The notes under the pieces: generated by a model
Databases searched by the model: none
The model's input: the letters and a program-made list of their open reading frames with translations, nothing else
What the model was told of the DNA's origin: nothing
Assembly (NCBI GenBank): GCA_034770075.1
Contig: CM068386.1
Coordinates: 47,586,896-47,650,895, forward strand
Reading direction: 5' to 3'
Origin: Aralia elata
Lineage: Eukaryota > Streptophyta > Magnoliopsida > Apiales > Araliaceae
DNA length: 64,000 nucleotides
In this document: positions 1 to 10,091 of the stretch, piece after piece
Position numbering within the stretch: position 1 is the first letter of the stretch
How the letters are laid out: every line of letters begins with the position of its first letter
Position numbers and translations under genes: made by a program

Positions 1-10
1 CTCATTTCCA

Positions 11-202
11 GTTGATCGTCTCGTCAGCACCGGGTCTCGTTCCGGTTGATCATCTCATCGGCACCGGGTCTCGTCCCTAGTTGATCGTCTCGTCGACACC
101 GAGTCTCGTTCCGGTTGATCGTCTCGTCGGCACCGGGTCTCGTCCTTGGTTGATCGTCTTGTCGGCACGGGGTCTCATTTCCGGTTGATCGTTTCGTAAA
201 TC
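11..202. repeat. Minisatellite with two alternating 34/35-bp subunits
   Basis: Five full units starting gttgatcgtctcgtc begin at 11, 45, 80, 114 and 149, and a sixth, decayed partial unit begins at 184. The first four alternate between 34 and 35 bp; the fifth is 35 bp. The spacer types also alternate (ttccg, then tcccta or tccttg), so the real repeat period is about 69 bp. It lies between the antisense ORF and the expected 3' LTR of the Tat element, the region where Tat elements are known to grow tandem repeats. The array may continue left of the window. Confidence 0.85.
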
Positions 203-410
203 ATGTCGTTCCTGCCGGGTCCTGCCCCGATAATCGATTCGTCGTGTTCCGCACCCGATTGGTCGAAATCTCGTATTTTATTTTCACATAACAAGTCAAA
301 TGGATTTGAAAAATTGATCAATTGCTCTATTATTAACTGTATGATGCATGCTTTTTATTCATGGATAGAGAATGGCCCCTGCACAGTCTTTTTGACACTA
401 TTTTTCACAG

Positions 411-2129
411 ATGTCGTCACTCGATGCCGTGGTGCGTTTGGATCTCGGTCCTCCCACAGGGTTGGTTGGCAGGCTTTTTCGCTGGTTGGACAGTTTGTCG
501 TCGGGCGACAGGGTTATTGCAGATGGTCTTCCGGGACATTTCTGGTCCTTATTATCCTTTCAGGTGCCAGCGGGCTTTGCGGAGGGTATTCTGAGCTATT
601 GGGCCCCTGCCCGTTAGGTGTTCAGATTAGGGACAGTGGAGCTGACCCCTACTCTCGAGGAGTATGCCCGCTTTACCAGCTTGTCTTTGGATGGTCCTTG
701 TGCCAGGGTCACAGTTGGTCCCATGCGCCGTCAGTTCTTGACTTTTACTGGGTTGCGGAGGACAGTTCTATTATCGGTGATCGCATCAGACCATCTAGTT
801 CCCCTTCATTTCCTGATTGACCGATTCGGCTCACCCGACAGTTTTCATTTATTCTCTGGTGATTTTTCTGTATCTGAGGAGCGTTGGGGCGCTTTAAGAG
901 TAAATGTTTTGATGGCTTGTGTTATCTCAGTTTTGTATCTGCTAGCCGGATCCGATCTGTTGGATATGCGAGTTATTGCGGCCACTAGAGCCCTTCAGGA
1001 GGATCACACCATTATTCCTATGATACTAGCAGACACCTACATGTTAGCCTCATATTGTCAGTCTTTCCAAGGCAGAGTATTCAGAGGGAGCCCTGTTTTG
1101 TTGTATGTATGGTTTATGAGCCATCTCAGCCCCATCGGTCATTTTCGTCGCCATGGGTTCTGCTTCAGCCACGACATAGCCATGCAATTTTTGTTCCGTC
1201 TCGTGAGTTGTATTGATGCGGCTTCCTGGACATAATTCTTATCGGCTATTGAGGAGCCCTTTCATCTCTTGATCTATTTGGGTTATTGCTCCTTCATGAG
1301 CTTCTCGGCTCATATGCCCACCTTGGATTTCATCCCTATTTCTGGCTTGAGGGGCGTGACGACTTATTATCCCTTGGCGGTTATGGGGTAGTTTGATCAG
1401 ATACAGGATTATCACCTTTTCACGGGCACAGCCGACTACCGATTCCTCATATCACCCCAGACAGAGAGAGATCTACTGCGGGTATATGATCTTTGGTCTC
1501 GCAGGATCTTTGCCGAGTATAGTGAGAGTTGCCTCATTCAGACATCTGCCTATGTGCAATGGTTGCACGGAGACTCTGATATGGTTGGTTTGAGTCAGAC
1601 TGGAGTATTTGATGACTCTCGGGTGATTTTTACAGATGATACCACCCCAGAGGTACTTATTCCTCCTGAATCTACAGAGATGATGTCCAGATATGATTTT
1701 GAAGGCTTTTCCACTCCCGCCCATATTCCTTATTCCATCTCAGCTGATTCTGCCCCTAGTCGGGTTACTGAGGATAGCCGGATCCGACTGGCCTTGATTA
1801 TTGCTGAGGCTGAGAGGGACGCTGCTCTTGTTGAGAGAGATGCTGCTATTCTGGCCAGAGATGTTGCCCTCACTGACAGAGACGCCATTGTATTGCAGAC
1901 TAGGGTAGTTATAGATGCTCACTCTAAGACTGTTAGCCGAGCCACTGCTTTATTGGATCGCATCGACATGATGGGGCAGCAGATTGCAGGGGATGCCGAT
2001 GCTTCAGATCTATCCAACCACCTTATCCATCCTGATTCAGTTAGTTTCATATTTGTAGATCATTTTATTTCCTGCATAGACTATGTCAGTTTCATCGGTT
2101 ATCGAAAGAGAAATCTTGTAACAAAATGA
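411..2129 (+). pseudogene. Antisense ORF of the Tat element (DUF7745/plant-mobile-domain-like), broken
   Basis: One reading frame from ATG 411 to TGA 2127-2129 (about 572 codons), interrupted by TAG at 615, TAA at 1233 and TAG at 1389. It runs opposite to the element's gag-pol and converges tail to tail with integrase, with about 450 bp between them. The N-terminal two thirds resemble a domain often seen in plant transposon-associated proteins (motif around ELTPTLEEYARF, then a hydrophobic helical region); I recall this as DUF7745 or plant mobile domain-like, unverified. The C-terminal part carries four consecutive 7-residue repeats (pattern RDAALVE, RDAAILA, RDVALTD, RDAIVLQ) at about 1816-1900, which predicts a coiled coil. 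Function unknown. Some Tat elements are known to carry antisense ORFs here. The start is uncertain because the upstream sequence is the minisatellite. Confidence 0.72.
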
Positions 2130-2576
2130 TTTATATATATAGACATGTATTTAAATTTAGTCATTTTTTCTTTTTTGTCGTATCGTTGCCTTTCATTGAA
2201 TCCTCATTTTATCCAGCTAACCACGATTTTGATATTTCGCCTTCTTTCTCTTCTCAAGTCTTGATGGAGATTTGACAGATATTGCCGCACACCCTGTTGA
2301 TTTCATCGGACTGAGTCTTAGATTTTGGCTAACTGTTTGGTTGAATTAGGGTTATATCATTTGAGATGAAGCTGATTAGGTGGCTGGCTTCGGGAAGGTT
2401 TCGAGGGTATAGGAAGGTTTTTCTGGCTGTTGGGAATCTGTTTCAGTTAGAGAAAGTATTATTTTGTAAAGGAATGGACCGTGCCCTGATGGCTGCCTAC
2501 GTACTCCCACAAGTCGGGAGATCAAGTCCTACGTAGTTCGTTCTTCAAAGAAAGAGGAGAAAATGATGTTTTTTTT
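2130..2576. other. Convergent intergenic region holding a nested inverted repeat (2497-2536)
   Basis: This gap separates the tail of the antisense ORF from the tail of integrase. It contains an inverted repeat: outer arms CTACGTA (2497-2503) and TACGTAG (2530-2536), and directly inside the left arm CTCCC (2504-2508) pairing with GGGAG (2516-2520) over a 7-base loop. The rest is low-complexity AT-rich sequence with no recognisable coding capacity. A role in transcript ending on both strands is only a guess. Confidence 0.6.
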
Positions 2577-3921
2577 TCAAGCGTAGAACCGCTTCACCGA
2601 GTCAGAATTGATGGGCTGTGGGAACACCTCACCGTCCATCTCTTGCAATATGAGGGCTCCTCCGGACAGCACTTTCTTAATCACAAAAGGTCTTTCCCAA
2701 CTTGGGGCAAACTTCCCTTTGGCTTCGTCTTGACAAGGCATGACTCTCTTTAGCACTAGGTCATTTTCCTTGAACTTCCGAGGTCTTATCTTTTTGTCGT
2801 ACGATCGAGAGATTCTTTGCTGATATAACTGACCGTGCAAAACAGCAGCCACCCTCCTTTCATCAATTAGGGCCAATTGGTCGTACCGACTTTGCATCCA
2901 ATCCTCCTCGTTTATTTGAGCATCAATCAAGATTCTGAGGGATGCCATCTCAACCTCAACTAGCAGAACAACCTCCATTCTGTATACCAAAGCTTTAAGG
3001 GGTTGCCCCTGTAGAAGTACGCACCGACGTTCTGTACGCCAGCAGGGTGAGAGGTAGCAGATCCGGCCATCCCCGATGATTGGCAGACATTCTCACCATG
3101 ATCCTCTTGATATTCTTATTTGCAGCCTCCACTGTCCCATTCATCTTAGGACGGTAAATGACAGAATTGAGGTGTTTGATCTTAAACTGGTCACATAATT
3201 CCTTCATGAGGGCATTGTTCAAATTCTTGGCATTGTCGGAGACTAAGACCTCAGGTTGCCCGTATCGACAAATGACATTATTCCTGATGAAACGGACGAT
3301 GATCTCCTGAGTTACTTTGGGGAAAGAAGCCGCTTCTACCCATTTAGTGAAGTAATCGATCATCACGAAGATAAATCGGTGTCCGTTACTTGCTTTGGGC
3401 TCTACTGGTCCGATTACATCCATACCCCACATTGAGATTGGCCAAGGGGAGGTCATACAATGCAGTTCATTGGGAGGTGCATGGATTACATTACCGTGCG
3501 CCTGGCATTGGTAACATCGTTTGAGATGATCATCGCAGTCGGCTTTTAGTGTTAACCAGTAATGCCCCGTTCTCAAGATCTTTTTGGCCAGCATCGGTCC
3601 ACACACTCCACCATGTATTTCGTCCATAATCTTTTGGGCCTGCGTTTCATTTAAACATCGCAACAATCCCAAACCGGCATCCCTCTTGTATAGTGAATCC
3701 CAGCTCAGATAAAACCTCATCGCCATCTTTTGGATTCTCAACCTCTCAGCTCGGATTGCTTGGTCGGGAATGGATCTATCCCTCAGATACTCCCTTATGT
3801 TGTGATACCAAGGCTGCTTTGGCAGAACCACCTCTTCCGATAATACTGCCGCATGCTCCTCGTATGCCGGGGCATTCTGTACCGCTATTTCAATCTGTGG
3901 AACGTCTCTGCTTTTGATTAT
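2577..3921 (-). pseudogene. Tat integrase, frameshifted and with a damaged zinc-binding domain
   Basis: Encodes the element's integrase at the C-terminal end of pol. The catalytic D,D,E set is visible: MDVIGPVEP, then SDNAKNLNN, then GTVEAANKN. In the N-terminal HHCC zinc domain the first His (EIHGGVCGP) and the two Cys (CYQCQ) remain. The stretch that usually carries the second His is missing between CGP and MLAKKI, an in-frame deletion, so zinc binding is probably lost. A 1-base insertion near 2990-2997, just after STGATP, puts the C-terminal part (EMDGEVFPQPINSDSVKRF, ending at 2577) in another frame. It is followed on the opposite strand by the antisense ORF. Confidence 0.88.
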
Positions 3922-4304
3922 GTGGATTAAGGAAGCCAGAGTTGCCAATGCATCGGCAAAATAATTCCGTCCCCGGGGGATATGTCGGAAAGCGATATCT
4001 TCAAACTCTCGCATCAATTGGATAACACATCGGTGGTATGGGAGTAACCGGAGCTCCTTAGTGCTATACACCCCGATCGCCTGTCTGATTACCAGCTCTG
4101 AATCCCCGAACACCGCTAGTCTCTTCACTCCCATATCGCGGGCAAAACGGAGTCCTAATATACATCCTTCGTACTCAACTGTGTTATTCGAATTACTGAA
4201 CTACAATTTAATGGCCACGGATATTGCTCTCCGGTGATAGAGACCATGACTGCTCCGTCTCCTGCCCCTTCCGCATTCATGGCACCATCAAAATACAACT
4301 TCCA
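3922..4304 (-). pseudogene. Archaeal-type second RNase H (aRNH) of the Tat element, frameshifted
   Basis: A second RNase H domain downstream of the first, diagnostic of Tat-lineage elements (established knowledge). It starts with WKLYFDGAMNAEG at 4304, continues with VEYEGCILGL and FGDSELVIRQ, and ends with YFADALATLASL. The four acidic active-site positions (D in YFDGA, E in EYEG, D in GDSE, D in FADAL) all appear to be present. A 1-base deletion near 4215 and a stop just after it (the IKL-stop-FSN region) break the frame, so activity is unlikely from this copy. Confidence 0.85.
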
Positions 4305-4867
4305 AACTGTCCCTCGTCATCACATCTCGTGTGTAAGACCCAGAATACATCTTCGCCCGGTAGAGGAGTTTCTAAAAGCTCCATTCCCCCTGCTGGCATT
4401 TCTGACAACTGATCTGCAATTCCCTGTCTTTTCATGGCTTTCTGAGTTACGTATACGATGTCGAACTGCTGTAAGATTAACTGCCACCTTGACAATCAAC
4501 AGTTCAGCATGGGCCTTTCAAATATATATTTCAGGGGATCCATTCTCGATATCAGGTACGTAGTGTGCCCATGGAGATAGTGCTGTAATCTCACTGCAGC
4601 CCACGCCAAAGCACAACAGGTCCTTTCGATGGGGGTGTAATTTAGTTCACATCGGCTAAATCTCTTGCTGAGGTAATAGATGGCCTGCTCTTTGCCTGAT
4701 TCATTCTTCTGTCCCAGCATACATCCCATCGCAATGACATTGACCGATATATACATAAATAGAGGGATCCCATCCTTCAGGGGTACCAGCACCGGTGCTT
4801 CTGTCAGCTGCTTCTTAATGGTCTGAAAAGGCTTTCTGACATTGCTTATTCCACTCCTGGGAGACAT
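4277..4867 (-). pseudogene. Degenerate first RNase H (connection-type) of the Tat element
   Basis: Follows RT in another frame (overlap 4815-4867, so a frameshift lies there). Recognisable segments are AIYYLSKRFSRCELNYTPIE, CCALAWAAVRLQHYL, LISRMDPLKYIFERP and SRWQLILQQFDIVYVTQKA. The position that holds the first catalytic Asp in ordinary Ty3 RNase H reads MYISVN here, so this domain probably acts only as a structural connection, as known for elements that gained a second RNase H. A small gap or frame change lies at 4495. Confidence 0.82.
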
Positions 4868-6050
4868 CTTTCCTTAACAGTTTAAAAATTGGCTCGCATG
4901 TAGTTGTCAAGTGGGATATGAAGCGGCTGATGAAGTTTATTCTTCCCAGAAATCCTCTTATCTCCTTTTTTGTGCGAGGTGCCGGCATATCCACAATGGC
5001 CTTAATCTTCGCCGGATCCAACTCAATGCCCCGATTACTAACCAGGAATCCCAAGAGCTTGCCCCACTGCACTCCGAAAGCACACTTTGCCGGATTGAGC
5101 TTCAAATTATATTTTCTGAGCCGATCGAATAGCTTTTTGAGATGGGTTATATGATCAGATTCTACCCTTAATTTCATGATAATGTCATCCACGTAGACCT
5201 CTATCTCTATGTGCATCATGTCGTGGAACAGGGCCATCATAGCTCTCTGATAAGTAGCCCCCGCATTTGTGAGACCGAAGGCCAATCGTCTATAGCAGAA
5301 GGTGCCCCAAGGGGTGATGAAAGCGGTCTTTTTCCGGTCTTCCTCCGCCACCATTATCTGATGATACCCCGCAAAACAATCAACAAAAGAGTACATCTCG
5401 TATTGGGCTGTGTTATCCACCAAGATGTGTATAAAAGGCACTGGGAAGTTGTCCTTAAGACTGGCCTTGTTCAGATCTCTATAGTCGACACATACCCTCA
5501 CCTTCCCTCTAGGCTTAGCCACTGGGACTATATTGGACAGCCATTCCGGGTAAGTGGACACCATAATGATTCCAGCCTTGAACTGTTTGACGATTTCTTC
5601 CTTCACCCTCAAGCTCCACTCTGGTTTTAGCTTTCTTAGTTTCTGCTTGACAGGCTTGAAACCCTCCTTGATGGGCAACCGGTGTACCACAATGTCGGTG
5701 GACAATCCGATCATGTCCTCATGAGACCAGGCAAAAACATCCTCATACTGGCTTAACAACTCGGTTATTTCTATTTTCTGGCTAGGGGTCAGGTCTGTCC
5801 CTATCTTAAGCTCTTTGGGTTTGTCAGGGATTCCGATATTTATGGTGATGGTTTGGTCTAAGTTGGGTTTGGGTCTATCTTCGACCCATCCTTTGATCTC
5901 GTCAGGCATGTCGTCACTATCTGTCTCATCCTGCTCAATGCCCATTAAATCGAAATCCAGCTCAATATCAAAATCATAGTCATCTTTCAAATTTGAAACA
6001 TCATTTGTTAGGAAAGAAATACTCAAATTGGTACACCTGACATGAAACAA
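4815..6050 (-). pseudogene. Tat reverse transcriptase domain
   Basis: 411-codon open segment of the Tat pol polyprotein; it copies element RNA into DNA in the virus-like particle. An acidic linker comes first, then RT motifs in order: AKPRGKVRVCVDYRDLNKA, FPVPFIHILVDN, SFVDCFAGYHQI, FITPWGTFCYRRLAFGLTNA, EVYVDDIIMK (the catalytic YVDD is intact) and LGFLVSNRGIELDP. The domain itself is open throughout, but frameshifts upstream and downstream remove it from a full polyprotein. The listed ATG is only the first Met of the open segment, not a true start. Confidence 0.9.
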
Positions 6051-6205
6051 AAATATTTGTCATATATATAAGTCATTTTCCCACAATGATCATCTTTAAA
6101 ATAACATGACAAAATAACATAACCATGCAAAATTCAAAATAAGGGACAAAAACTGGTATCTATTCATCCCCCACCATCCGGGGTATACCACCCTGACGCC
6201 ATATT

Positions 6206-6601
6206 TTACCCTCGTTTGGATATTACTGGCTCCATCGTCCAGTTGTCGGTGGTCAGATCGGCCGGAATGCAACAGATGAAAGGCGGCTTCGCATCGGAAA
6301 CTTCCTCGATGACTACAGCCACATTGCATTGGTCCTTTTTCATACCCTCTTCAGGAATAGTCAGCCCCGCCCAATTGATGACAGGCGCACTCTGTTGGGC
6401 TCCTGACGGCGTGGCAACATCCTTCCCTTTTCCACTGCTTGCTGACTGTCCAGGGATATAACACTTGGTTTCAAACTGTTGCATGACCTCCTGCAGGAAA
6501 TTCTCCTTTTTGGCTGACTCATCATTCGTGGGGGTCAATTTTTCACCTCCTGTCTCAGACATAGGCTTGCCAGTATCTTGTTCATTGTTGACTTTCGGCA
6601 T
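6206..6601 (-). pseudogene. Protease-RT linker segment of the Tat polyprotein
   Basis: 131-codon open segment between the G-patch end of the protease region and RT. It is hydrophilic, rich in E, K, S and T, and shows no recognised domain; the end has TTDNWTMEPVI. The position and the same strand suggest a polyprotein linker, separated by frame changes from the pieces on either side. No function can be assigned. Confidence 0.5.
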
Positions 6602-6646
6602 CAGACTTTCGGCTAGTCGAGTTGGGGTCCCCCCTTGAGAGTGTTT

Positions 6647-7330
6647 CTATTCTACGCCTCCATAATACCCCAACCCTGCCTTGCCTATCTGATTGGGCAG
6701 TTGAATAGGCTCAGTAATTCCTTGACTATTCTTTCCCAACCCTCGCCCAGGTCGAAACTTCATCTTCATCATTTCTCTGGCAACAAAGGTAAGTTCAGGA
6801 GAGACCTTAGGTTTTACGGCTGGACCCCCCAGACATCTGTAGTGGGGAGTATTGATTTCCAGTGCCTGAAAACTGGCGGGTACGACCGATTCATCCAAAT
6901 TAATCACCGGTAGTCCATTCCTGGAAGGAGAAGGGCCATTATGCTCTGCAGAGACCGTCACCAGATTCTCGTCGATGATAAACTTAATTTGCTGGTGTAG
7001 CGTAGAAGGAACTGCCTCGGCCACGTGTATCCATGGCCTTCCCAATAACATGTTATAACTTGCCGCGATATCCAGGACTTGGAATGAAATATCGAAAGTA
7101 CAAGGCCCTATCTCCACAGGCAATTCTATCTCCCCCATCGTATCCTTCCGGGATCCGTCAAAGGCTCGTACCACCACATAACTGGCCCGCAGGCGCTTAG
7201 GATTGACGTTCATTTTCTTCAATGTATTGAATGGACAGATATTCAATGTTGATCCCCCATCAATTAGCACCCCATTCATAACATATCCTGATGAGATTAC
7301 CGCAATATGCAGCGGTTTTCGATGCCCCTT
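6647..7330 (-). pseudogene. Tat aspartic protease plus G-patch-like segment
   Basis: Retroviral-type aspartic protease: the active-site motif VLIDGGSTLNICP is present (DGG in place of DTG/DSG, which is usual for this lineage). The second half of the fold reads YNMLLGRPWIHVAEAVPSTL. About 120 residues later a glycine-rich segment (FRPGRGLGKNSQG ... GKAGLGYYGG) resembles a G-patch RNA-binding motif. I recall this as common after the protease in plant Tat/Ogre-type elements. The frame changes relative to gag somewhere in 7300-7330, so gag and protease are no longer fused here. Confidence 0.85.
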
Positions 7331-9296
7331 CCCTCTTTGGGGATATCATCATCTGTGAATGATATTACATTGTTTTCTAACAGATGGTCCACTAGATGGC
7401 CGAAACCTTCTTTGCTAATCACCTTGGGAATGTGTGCCTTTTCCAGGAATAATACCAAATCCATGATCGATGTCAGAGTCGATTCCTCGCTCAATACCTT
7501 GACCCTCCTTTCTTCTGGATGATTCATCTTCCTTAAGAATTCCACAGCTTTCTCCTCGGATATCTTTTCGTTCTTCTTCCCTTTGCTCTCAAGGGCTCGT
7601 CCTGGAAGATATAAAGGATTCCCCTTTGATGTTACAGAAGCACAACTGGCCGCCTCCTCTGATACTCCCCCGTAATTCCACGGTACTGTTTTCAGACTGC
7701 TAATGGGGATTTGTGGTCTTGCTGCAATGGTGAGAAGTTTCGGAGCCGTTAACCTGATAGGCGCCTCTGTGATACTCCTGCTCAGACCCGCCAACCTAAT
7801 CAGTGTCCCTCGTATATTCTCCTGATCACTTGTCATGCAAATCATCTCACCGATTCTCTTTATATAATTCAGCCTTGGTGGTCCTCCGGCTTCGCTAACT
7901 TCCACCACATTGACCCCTTCCCCATCATGCTTAGGTAGGGGATTCACTTTAACATTTGGTGACTTTGGCTGTTCCACCACGATCTTCCCGCTATCGATCA
8001 TGTTCTGAATCTTGTGCTTCAGCGCCCAGCATTCCTGAGTATCATGACCAGGGGAACCCGAATGGTACGCACACTTCTTACTCGGGTCAAATCTTCTCCC
8101 TTTCGGGTCAATTGGGGGTGCCAAATTGACTATTTTTCTCTGTGCTATTAATACTTCCAAAATCTGTTCAAGAGGATCCCCAAGTGGGGTGAATACCCGA
8201 TCTCTTGTGGTCTCAAATCTTCTTTGTCCGTCCGTCCTTTGATTATTGAAATTAGGTTATCGGGGTGGCACAATTCTCTGTATTTGCACTGGAGGGCTAT
8301 TCTCCACCTTCCTAGATGATCCCTGCAGGATGAGGGAAACATCTTCCTCCTTTCTCTTTTGGGTCCTGCGGGAAGCACTGCCATAGTTTCCACTCTGGAT
8401 TTGCTCCGCAACTGTTTCTAGAGCTGTAAAGTCCCGGATCTTGCCAGACTTTAACCCCATGTCAACCATTTCTCCATGCTTTATCATTTCGGCAAAAGGT
8501 CTTCCAATCCCCGCTATCACTCGCTCATAATAGGGCGCCTCCTGAATATCCACAAAGTTCATTACCATCTCTGCCTCGCTCATTGGGGGATTCACCTGTG
8601 CAGCTATACCCCTCCACTGTTGTGCATAGTCCCTAAAAGATTCTTTTGGTTGCTTCTTGACCTTTGTCATCTGATATCTGTCATGGGCCATCTGTGCCTG
8701 GAAGCTGTATTGTGTCAAGAAAGTATGGGCCAACTCCTCCCAATTGTGGATCCGAGCATTATCAAGGCGGGCATACCAAGTTCTTGCTTCTCCCGTTAGG
8801 CTCTTTTGGAATAACTGCATCCTCAGTCCTTCGTCCTCTGCATAAGACCCAAGTTCCCCAATGTATATCTTCAGGTGTGTGTATAAGGGTCTCCCTTCCC
8901 ATTATATTTCTCAAATTCGGGGATCTTGAACTTCTCCGGATACTTGGTTCCTGGAAAGACACACAGATCTGAATAATTTACCCTGCCCAGGGAACCTATA
9001 CCTTTCAGAGACTGGATAGTCTCCTCCATCTGCTTCATTTTCTTTCGAAGATCACTAGTGTCTCCCTCCTCTAGAATAGTGATTACTGTCCTGTTAGGTG
9101 TAGGAATGGCTTTGGGGATGACTGGTTCGCCCTTAGGCTGGGGTTGATCATCCTTAGGCGGATCTTTGTTTGGCGGATCTTGTCTCAGTAGCAACTGCTC
9201 TTTCAGCATCGTGGCCATTTCCAACATCTATTTTTTAAAATCATCGAATTCCTCTCGAGATATGGAACCAGGATTAGGGGGTGGAAGATCAGCCAT
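7297..9296 (-). pseudogene. Tat gag, with stops and a dinucleotide-slip frameshift
   Basis: Structural protein of the virus-like particle. The start is ATG 9296-9294 (MADLPPPNPGS); an in-frame TAG at 9230-9228 follows after 22 codons. Next comes a segment ending in GKGDPYTHT at 8871, where an extra CA in a short ACACAC run shifts the frame. The capsid core follows (LFQKSLTGEARTWYARLD, DYAQQWRGIAAQV). A TAA at 8259-8257 interrupts the frame. Near the C-terminus is a short Cys/His motif, CAYHSGSPGHDTQEC, typical for Tat gags. The ORF ends at 7297 in a different frame from the protease. Confidence 0.85.
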
Positions 9297-10070
9297 TTCA
9301 GATGTAGAATCCTGGGCCTTCTTAGATCGCAAATGCGTTTGAGGAGCAATCCTACAGGGGAAAACGGTTTGAAGTTTAATCTTGGGAAATGAAAGATGTG
9401 GATGCATGCTAAAGCTGTAACTTTTGTGTTTTTGGGTTTTTTAATCTTTTCCCTTCAAAACAAAATGTTAGCAGTCCCTTATTGCAATAATAAATGCTAG
9501 ATACGAATTATTATGCTTTCCCCGCTATTCCCTGCAAAACATAGAGGTTAGTACTTTCTTTTGACAAAAGGGGAGGTATATATAAAAATATTGAATGGGA
9601 TTATGACATTTATCGTGTAAACGTAAAAGGGCATGAGGAGACTTTCCCTGCGTTGGGTTAATCTGAGGCTGACCTACCCTAAGGTTACTCTCGCGGCTTT
9701 TCGGCATGAAGGTCCCCAAATCTTCGCAATCTACTCGTCTGAATCCTTTCGATTGGAGCGGATTTGGGTGGTGCGTTTCCTGAGCCATCTCCGGGGAGCA
9801 GCCCCTTCGAGTCCAGTAATAAGAAACCGACAGGTTTGCCTCAAGAGGAGGTACACTCTCAACATACATTCACATTCATCGTCCTCACCGTATGCAAATG
9901 ATTACTTTAAAGTAAAGCAATTCCATTCAATCATTCATTCATTGGACAAAACACACATTCACACAACAACAAGTAAAACAGGTCAAAATATTGCACATAC
10001 ATACACATTCATAAATTTTTAAAGGATAGGATAGCATCAAGATTTGAACGCGGATTCAGCCCTCTAATGT
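9297..10070 (-). other. Untranslated leader of the Tat element
   Basis: Sequence between the primer site and the gag start on the minus strand. It holds no supported ORF. It contains a (CATT)n-like stretch around 9924-9945 and CA-rich tracts; otherwise I see nothing. It would carry packaging signals in the element RNA, but none can be recognised. Confidence 0.6.
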
Positions 10071-10090
10071 GTCCCCAGCGGAGTCGCCAG
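10071..10090 (-). promoter_or_regulatory. Primer binding site of the Tat element (tRNA-Arg-like)
   Basis: The plus strand reads gtccccagcggagtcgccag, that is, a tRNA 3' end finishing in CCA. On the element's strand this is the PBS beginning TGGCGACTCCGCTGGGGA. It sits one base from the LTR end. I recall this PBS from Ogre/Tat elements as pairing with tRNA-Arg; the tRNA identity is unverified. Confidence 0.8.
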
Positions 10091-10091
10091 T

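Noticed and set aside
92..112. Minisatellite unit as a fragment of the Tat LTR end (shared gtcgacaccg)
   Set aside because: Only about 10 bases match; too short to claim common origin without the 3' LTR sequence.
203..820. 205-codon plus-strand ORF over the minisatellite edge
   Set aside because: Overlaps the antisense ORF frame starting at 411, which has family-like motifs; this frame begins in the repeat and shows none.
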